Both the position numbers and the translations under genes were made by a program. From Setomelanomma holmii (lineage: Eukaryota > Ascomycota > Dothideomycetes > Pleosporales > Phaeosphaeriaceae), in assembly GCA_010015745.1 (NCBI GenBank), contig ML978431.1, positions 1 through 13,607 of the forward strand: DNA of 13,607 bases, written 5' to 3'. The notes beneath the pieces are model-generated. The model ran no database searches. It saw only the letters and a program-made list of their open reading frames with translations, and was not told the DNA's origin. Shown here piece by piece: positions 9,215 to 13,607 of the stretch (position 1 is its first letter; every line of letters starts with the position of its first letter).

Positions 9215-9889
9215 AATTTCAACGTCCGGATAGGGTCGCGGTCTGTACCAGTCACCGGTCGGCGGCTGACTAAAGCACCAGTCTTCGAGGCCCGACGGAC
9301 TCCTTCCACTTTCCAAGTCCTCCCGTCCTGCATCTTAGACTGGATACGAGTCGTGTTGCACCAACTTCTCCCACATCACATCCAGAGTTGGTTACGACAT
9401 ACATTTCCGGTGTGGTTCTTACCCACGATATTCATTGTGAAAGAGTTAGATCCTGCAAAGCCAGACTCATTCTTCCGCGAGGGAGAGATATATGCCAAAC
9501 TAGGGCATCTGCAAGGCTACACGATTCCAGTACATTACGGAACGGTCGAAGTCGAACATCCCGGGGAGCTGGAGACACGTAAAGCTCATTTGATAGAGCT
9601 CGTCAACGGAATGCCTCTGAGCGAGTGTACGAGGGAACAGTCCATCGAATATCGATCTAAGGCGAAGATTGACGAGGCGCTCGCACTCCTCAGTGAAATG
9701 AACGTTGTTCAGGGTGATCCTGCCCCAAGACATTTCATTCACACTGCGAACGGGGGCCTGAGGATAATCGATTTTGGCGAGGCCTATATGGAAGACGATG
9801 CTGCGAAGCTAAACCAGGGGGATGCGGAGAATGCCATGTATTGGTTCTCGCAGATAATTGACACGTACGTGCGCAATTATTCTATCTGA
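9215..9889 (+). CDS. Protein-kinase-like (fungal APH/kinase fold) protein, 5' end not defined, catalytic loop degenerate
   Basis: The frame is open from just after a TAG at 9212-9214 to the stop at 9887-9889 (224 residues), but no ATG precedes the kinase core. The start must therefore lie in an upstream exon or be lost. One speculative exon starts at ATG 9193, using a very short intron ending at 9281. Numbering from codon 9353: an FPVWFLP lead-in and the strand with the ATP-binding Lys (IFIVKE, K30), the helix Glu in FFREGE (43-45), hinge-like IELVNG, the catalytic loop QGDPAPRHF (120-128) and the metal-binding D of DFG (140-142). Relatives read HGD-x-x-x-RNF. Here His is Gln and the metal-binding Asn is His, so phosphotransfer is doubtful and this may be a pseudokinase or a decaying gene. 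The C-terminus after DFG is short, as in this fungal group. The gene is convergent with the nuclease-like gene, with 132 bp between stops. Confidence 0.7.
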   Translation, partial: NFNVRIGSRSVPVTGRRLTKAPVFEARRTPSTFQVLPSCILDWIRVVLHQLLPHHIQSWLRHTFPVWFLPTIFIVKELDPAKPDSFFREGEIYAKLGHLQGYTIPVHYGTVEVEHPGELETRKAHLIELVNGMPLSECTREQSIEYRSKAKIDEALALLSEMNVVQGDPAPRHFIHTANGGLRIIDFGEAYMEDDAAKLNQGDAENAMYWFSQIIDTYVRNYSI

Positions 9890-10411
9890 GGGGAGAATTC
9901 GGACTTGTGGCAGACAACGAGTGGAATTCAGAGACGACAAAGCATTTTCCCATTGAGTCAGTAACCCCCTCAAGACAAGATGCGAAAGCTACTTAAGTAG
10001 ACGGAACAAGATCTGATCCATTCAGAATGCGTTTGTGTCCCAACCCAAATGCTCATCATTGTCATCATCCCAAGCCCATCTCCTCTCTGCAGAATGAAAC
10101 ACCCTGTTGCAGCCCGGCACATCGCGCACCGTTGTATTCCCGTCGCTCCAGTATGGCTTGCCATTGTACCAGTCAAAGTATCGCCGCCAAGTCAGGAACG
10201 TCATCCCTGTATTGACGTTCTGGCGGCCTACAGCTCCGTGAAATGCATCCGACAACAGACGATAGAATGCGTATCGAATGGAGGCTGTGCCTTGTGTAAA
10301 TTTGGTCGGAATAATCCAACAATCGACATGACAGGTTGGAATATCTGCTTGGCTGCCAGCTTGGAATCGAAGTATCAGGAGGTGGACTCCATCGAAGACG
10401 AATGTGTGCGT

Positions 10412-10639
10412 ACAATTGTTGTCGCGGTGGGGAAACAGCGCATATGCAGGAAGAATTGAAGGATTGAACTGAGGTTGTATTGTGTGAAGCTACAAAACAG
10501 TACATATAGTTGAGTGACCATAACAACGCTAGTGCAGTAGAAGCAGTAACGTCTTAGCAAAGGTGAGTTGCGACAGCAGCAAGAGAAAGAGAGACCAGAC
10601 CGTGACAAGGCAAGAGAGACTCTAAACCGTGACAATTGT
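10412..10639. mobile_element. Small non-autonomous insertion (MITE-like) flanked by ACAATTGT
   Basis: Identical 8-bp copies of ACAATTGT lie at 10412-10419 and 10632-10639, with 212 bp between them. Discounting one copy plus the 212 bp makes the surrounding nuclease-like reading frame continuous. The 8-bp duplication is what hAT elements leave. An alternative reading puts the ends at 10419 and 10635: the first ten bases TTGTCGCGGT and the reverse complement of the last ten, TTGTCACGGT, form a 9/10 inverted repeat with a 3-bp TTG duplication. Both give the same 220-bp unit, and because the target word is palindromic I cannot choose. It has no coding capacity. Confidence 0.72.
10599..10635. repeat. 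Repeated ACCGTGACAA near one end of the insertion
   Basis: ACCGTGACAA occurs at 10599-10608 and at 10626-10635, 27 bp apart, each preceded by an AAGAGAGAC-like purine stretch. The outer copy forms the terminal inverted repeat with the other end. Subterminal copies of a terminal repeat fit a transposase-binding array or an internal duplication. Confidence 0.65.
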
Positions 10640-10653
10640 AGTAGTACGCATAT

Positions 10654-10698
10654 CTGGATAATTTAGCGTGCATTGAATCAAATGGTGCTGATATTTAC
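10654..10698 (-). other. Intron of the nuclease-like gene, 45 bp
   Basis: The donor is GTAAAT at 10698-10693. A GCTAAAT branch-like sequence precedes the acceptor ATCCAG, which ends at 10654. Splicing (phase 2) turns the TAA that otherwise follows KELRG into a Gly codon and continues with YAYYY. Confidence 0.75.
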
Positions 10699-11213
10699 CC
10701 TCTTAGTTCTTTTCCAAGCCGTCTTTTGTTTGTCGAAGTTGCGGTTGGATTGGACCAGTCTGGGGTGATTGTGCCAGGTTTTTTTAGTTCTCCTATCAGA
10801 ACGGTAGAGTTCGCGTAGTCAAATCGACAGTCGACTGTGCCTGTAAACGACGTGTTGCCTTGTGGTCCGATTTGATTTCTCTGAGTGACTTGAGGGTATG
10901 ACGTGAATGCAGTCAATACAGGGCCTGATACACATTCGAAGAACACACGTTCGACGTCACCTTCGGAGGCCATCAATTGTAGTAGATTTGGGAAGCGGTA
11001 ATTCTGAGCTTGATCGATCCGTGTCCTGTCATCACCCGCGTCTTCAAGCACGTTGTCCAACGTGGCCGTACTGGCACCATGCCAGGAATACCCAATAACA
11101 TCGCTCATGCCATTCGTAAAATGTTTGCTACTCAAGGTCGAAGGCTGGACATCTCCGGAGACAAGAGGAGCTGTAAAATGCTGCGCAAGAAATTGGCGAA
11201 TGGTTAGAGCCAT

Positions 11214-12234
11214 GATAGAAGAGATGATCTGTTATTGGAATCAGAGGAACCCCGTGAATATATGTACAAAAGACTGGAGGAGGCAAAATTAAAGTCACGC
11301 TAACTACCTGTGTCGGCAGGTTTGTGTAGAGCTCAGCTTCCTCCTGATCGATAAGTCGATATGGATGAGATGTCGCTCGCCTGTTGGGCTCATGTGAGTT
11401 TCAGTTGCTCCATTGGCTTTCTGACGGACTGGCTGTGGCTCTCTAGTGAGGTCATGGTGCAGCCGAGACACAAGTGTGAGTCAAACATTGTGTGTCCGGA
11501 GTTATCTATCAACAAGACTGTCCTGTATTCGGCTATGATATGCGACTATATCGCATTGCAAGAGCGCGTCTTTATCGTGTTTGACGCGACAATTCGACTA
11601 TCTGGTCAAATGAGCTGGAGCCTGATGCCCGCATGGGTCACAGCCGCGAGCGTATGAGCAAACGGAATGCATGGTATAGTCTATGCAAGTCATGTAGTAG
11701 GCCTGCAGTACAGGTGGTTGGGCATCAAGGATTGGCGATCAGCACAAGGCGGTCGCGATTCGACAATGCATAACAATGAAAGACAGTCGAGTGAGCGACA
11801 TCCAGGGGCTGGCTAGGTTTCAAGCAAAGGACTTGCATTACTAGTCCCTTCATGCCCAGTCTGCCAAAAGCTCACCCACTTTTGCGACTTCATTCGTCCT
11901 TGAGGGGCAGAGTCTCTTCCAGTGACAGTACTCAGTAATAAGGTGTTAGAGAGATGCTGCAGTGCACACAGTCTTTCAATCACTCGCCCAGAACTTCCAG
12001 CCACGCTGCGCCGGGGTTAGTGCCTCGACTAGTCCTTGTCTATCGTCCATCATCATTGGGCGAGGCGAAGCGAAGGAGGTAAGAGGACCCGGATCACAAC
12101 CCATGTAAAAGCCACCAACTACCGTCCAGAGCGTCCTCGGACTATTGAGCTTGACGATACTGAAGGGGTGTAATAAGCGGGCGATTGCCTAAGTCACATC
12201 GCGGCTATGCGAACCGTCAAAGCGTTGGTGAAGC
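11214..12234. other. About 1 kb without a recognised gene
   Basis: This is the upstream region of the nuclease-like gene. Only short frames without motifs are present. The open stretch 11361-11657 (plus) starts with ATG but has no recognisable content. No clear promoter element is visible. Confidence 0.4.
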
Positions 12235-12894
12235 ATGCAAGAAAGTGTGCAAATCAATCCAGCCAGCTCTCTCCACTTGTTCCACCAAGGAATGGTAGGC
12301 TCAGAGGTCACGGCCAGGAACGAACAGGGATCCAGGCAAAACAGCGTTTGGACGACTTTTGGCCTCGAGTTGCAGCGATTATGCGTCTGCACCCACACTT
12401 CCTTGGCTGCGTCAGACGAACAGGACCGACAGGACGATTCCTTCACTTTGTCGACAGCAATTCGCCAAGTCTCGAGATCGAGAACAAAATTAGTCTTGAT
12501 CTGGTCTCAACGTGGAACTTCAGCGCCGGTGTGTATCGGCGGCATAGGATACAATCCACTGTACGAAGGATGCGCCGCGACCCCCACAACTATGACTCAC
12601 ACCACCACTTTAGTCCGTACGTCTATTGCAACTGCAGTAAACTCCTACGTGCAAGTCGCTGTGTTTAATCTCAAGGATGGAGACTGGTTGAGCAAATATT
12701 TCTGGTTCTACCCTAGCGTCGTGCAGGAAGATACCAGGTTGGAATCGTGCACAGGCTCTATCACGGAACAAGCCGTCAAGGACGAAGTAAGGACCTGTTT
12801 GCGATACAACATTGCTGCACTTGATCCTGCTCCCGTTGTGTATGTGACCTATCAGGTTTCCTGTATTTCCGATGCAAGAAGCCTCAATTGCTAA
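12235..12894 (+). CDS. Hypothetical 219-residue protein, unrecognised
   Basis: ATG-started open frame ending at TAA 12892-12894. I do not recognise it. The product is rich in Thr and Ser, with eight or so Cys spread along the chain and stretches such as VQVAVFNLKDGDWLSKYFWF in the second half that look like folded beta structure. There is no N-terminal signal peptide and no obvious membrane segment. The +3 neighbour frame (12207-12668) is also open, so part of the length may be due to composition. A frame this long is unlikely by chance at this base composition, but it may be a remnant or a 3' exon rather than a full gene. Confidence 0.35.
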   Translation: MQESVQINPASSLHLFHQGMVGSEVTARNEQGSRQNSVWTTFGLELQRLCVCTHTSLAASDEQDRQDDSFTLSTAIRQVSRSRTKLVLIWSQRGTSAPVCIGGIGYNPLYEGCAATPTTMTHTTTLVRTSIATAVNSYVQVAVFNLKDGDWLSKYFWFYPSVVQEDTRLESCTGSITEQAVKDEVRTCLRYNIAALDPAPVVYVTYQVSCISDARSLNC

Positions 12895-12925
12895 TTAGTC
12901 CTAGGTATGGCCTATGGATTTACGA

Positions 12926-12936
12926 TTAGGGTTAGG
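12926..12936 (+). repeat. Short telomere-like motif TTAGGGTTAGG
   Basis: Nearly two units of the fungal telomere repeat occur within AT-rich non-coding sequence. It is too short to show a former chromosome end. Confidence 0.5.
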
Positions 12937-13285
12937 AAAAATTCTACTATATAGTCACTCGTGGCAACATCTAAACTAAAAGTCTATCCCTGCGGTTCGA
13001 ACAACCCTCCGCGACGAATCGAATTTATTGCTTGAGGTATTTGCACCTCAGCGCTGCCAGTAATTAAAGTGCAATTAGTTTAGTAATATTCTTTAAATAT
13101 ATCTTATTCTATAGTCAGTCTACAGGAAAAAAATTACAACAATTTTGGGCGTGCTGTCAATCATTTTACGTACAGCGTAAGACGCTGCAACAGCTGTGCA
13201 CCTCTACTACACGGCTACTATCAACGCATATGAATATTTCTGTAAGCCCAGGGCACCTTGCATGGTCACGTGGATCATCCACCAG
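12937..13285. other. AT-rich non-coding stretch before the copia-type promoter
   Basis: No gene is seen. The 5' boundary of the presumed LTR should lie in or near this interval, but without a second LTR copy in the window I cannot place it. Candidate TG starts occur, for instance near 13153 and 13196. Confidence 0.35.
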
Positions 13286-13315
13286 CCAATCAGCCCACCA
13301 CTTCATGTATATAAG
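13286..13315 (+). promoter_or_regulatory. CCAAT and TATA boxes of the presumed copia 5' LTR
   Basis: CCAAT is at 13286-13290 and TATATAAG at 13308-13315, about 200 bp before the Gag start. A CA-rich leader and an ACCT microsatellite (about 13452-13476) follow. The arrangement suits a retrotransposon U3 promoter feeding the downstream gag gene. Confidence 0.55.
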
Positions 13316-13510
13316 CTTAGGCTACGGACATCTCAGTCCACAACACTGAACACAACAACTACACCACACAATACACCCTTACATCCACTATATCTCCTAC
13401 TCCCAACTACTAACAGTTATGAGCCCAGCCTAATCCGCTCTATCAATCTTTAACCTACCTACCTACCTGTCTACCTAGCTTCTTTCCACCAAAAGCGCGT
13501 CGCAACCAGC

Positions 13511-13607
13511 ATGTCAAAGAATACCGTTACATCTGACCTCGTCCTTGACGGCCAGAGCAACTGGGAACTCTGGATCTTTGTTGTCAAGCGCATCGCTGAA
13601 GCAGGTG
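13511..13607 (+). CDS. Ty1/copia retrotransposon Gag, N-terminus only
   Basis: ATG 13511 opens a frame that runs off the right edge after 32 codons. The peptide contains LVLDGQSNWELWIFVVKR, the opening block of copia-type Gag (the LDG-x-x-NW-x-x-W pattern). Upstream CCAAT and TATA boxes suit an LTR promoter. The rest of Gag-Pol and the 3' LTR should lie beyond the window. Family placement rests on one short motif. Confidence 0.7.
   Translation, partial: MSKNTVTSDLVLDGQSNWELWIFVVKRIAEAG

Larger units (their letters stand above)
10022..11213 (-). pseudogene. PD-(D/E)XK nuclease-like gene of Crinkler/RHS-effector type, split by a 220-bp insertion
   Basis: Exon 1 runs from ATG 11213 to 10699 and encodes VDCRFDY (D128, D132) followed by IGELKKPG (E142-x-K144). 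This is the spacing of a restriction-endonuclease-fold active site. A 45-bp intron follows, and exon 2 begins YAYYYNC after KELRG, as in fungal proteins of this group. After codon TGT (10634-10632) the frame runs into foreign sequence and stops. The conserved reading resumes at 10411 with THTFVFDG, then HLLILRF and CHVDCWIIP, and ends at TGA 10024-10022. The two halves are in different genomic frames but line up exactly if one 220-bp unit is discounted. Without the insertion the product would have 308 residues. Neighbour: a convergent kinase-like gene. The nuclease fold is inferred from motif pattern and my memory of related proteins, not from a search. Confidence 0.72.

Noticed and set aside
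10049..10459. Plus-strand 136-codon ORF
   Set aside because: It lies antisense to the conserved third segment of the nuclease-like gene and to part of the insertion, and has no motif of its own.
10420..10631. The insertion acting as a new intron (introner-type)
   Set aside because: No AG lies at the position needed to splice out exactly 220 bp; the nearest usable acceptor gives the wrong frame.
12985..13020. tRNA-like T-arm (GGTTCGAA)
   Set aside because: The flanking bases do not form a T stem, acceptor stem or cloverleaf.

Overview
The window looks like nuclear DNA of a filamentous ascomycete, most likely a dothideomycete close to Pleosporales. The reasons are short 45-55 bp introns, a fungal-type NB-ARC/TPR receptor, a HET-S-type HeLo protein, a HET-domain gene, a pogo/Fot1-type transposase and the start of a Ty1/copia element. 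The taxon is inferred from gene content only. The region is accessory: every recognisable gene is either a self-recognition/cell-death type gene or a mobile element, and three genes are broken.

Layout. 1-1602 (minus): an NB-ARC + TPR NOD-like receptor whose first exon encodes little more than an N-terminal PP (pseudo-palindrome) amyloid motif. It has two introns, one with a GC donor, and an in-frame TAG inside a conserved motif; it runs off the left edge. 1603-1889: shared divergent promoter. 1890-2684 (plus): intact HET-S-type HeLo protein ending in the same PP motif. 3058-4584 (minus): intact pogo/Fot1-type DDE transposase. 4646-6591: mostly featureless. 6592-7535 (plus): HET-domain pseudogene with two in-frame stops and a frameshift. 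7536-9214: no recognised gene, one possible minus-strand remnant. 9215-9889 (plus): degenerate protein-kinase-like domain without a clear start. 10022-11213 (minus, convergent): PD-(D/E)XK nuclease-like gene split by a 220-bp insertion with target duplication. 12235-12894 (plus): unrecognised 219-codon ORF. 13286-13607: promoter-like sequence and the start of a copia-type Gag.

How the genes work together. The divergent pair at 1-2684 has the layout of a fungal amyloid signalosome. A receptor oligomerises through NB-ARC after ligand binding, its N-terminal PP motif nucleates an amyloid fold, and this templates the matching C-terminal PP motif of the HeLo effector, whose hydrophobic N-terminus then attacks the membrane. 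The two motifs share the N-x-G-x-Q-x-G-x-N-x-G spacing and are close in sequence, which is the strongest functional link in the window. The receptor carries a premature stop in this copy while the effector is intact, so the effector may be an orphan here or may be driven by another PP receptor elsewhere. The pseudokinase/nuclease pair at 9215-11213 recalls the nuclease-plus-kinase content of Crinkler/RHS-type eukaryotic effectors, but here the two are separate convergent genes and this link is an inference.
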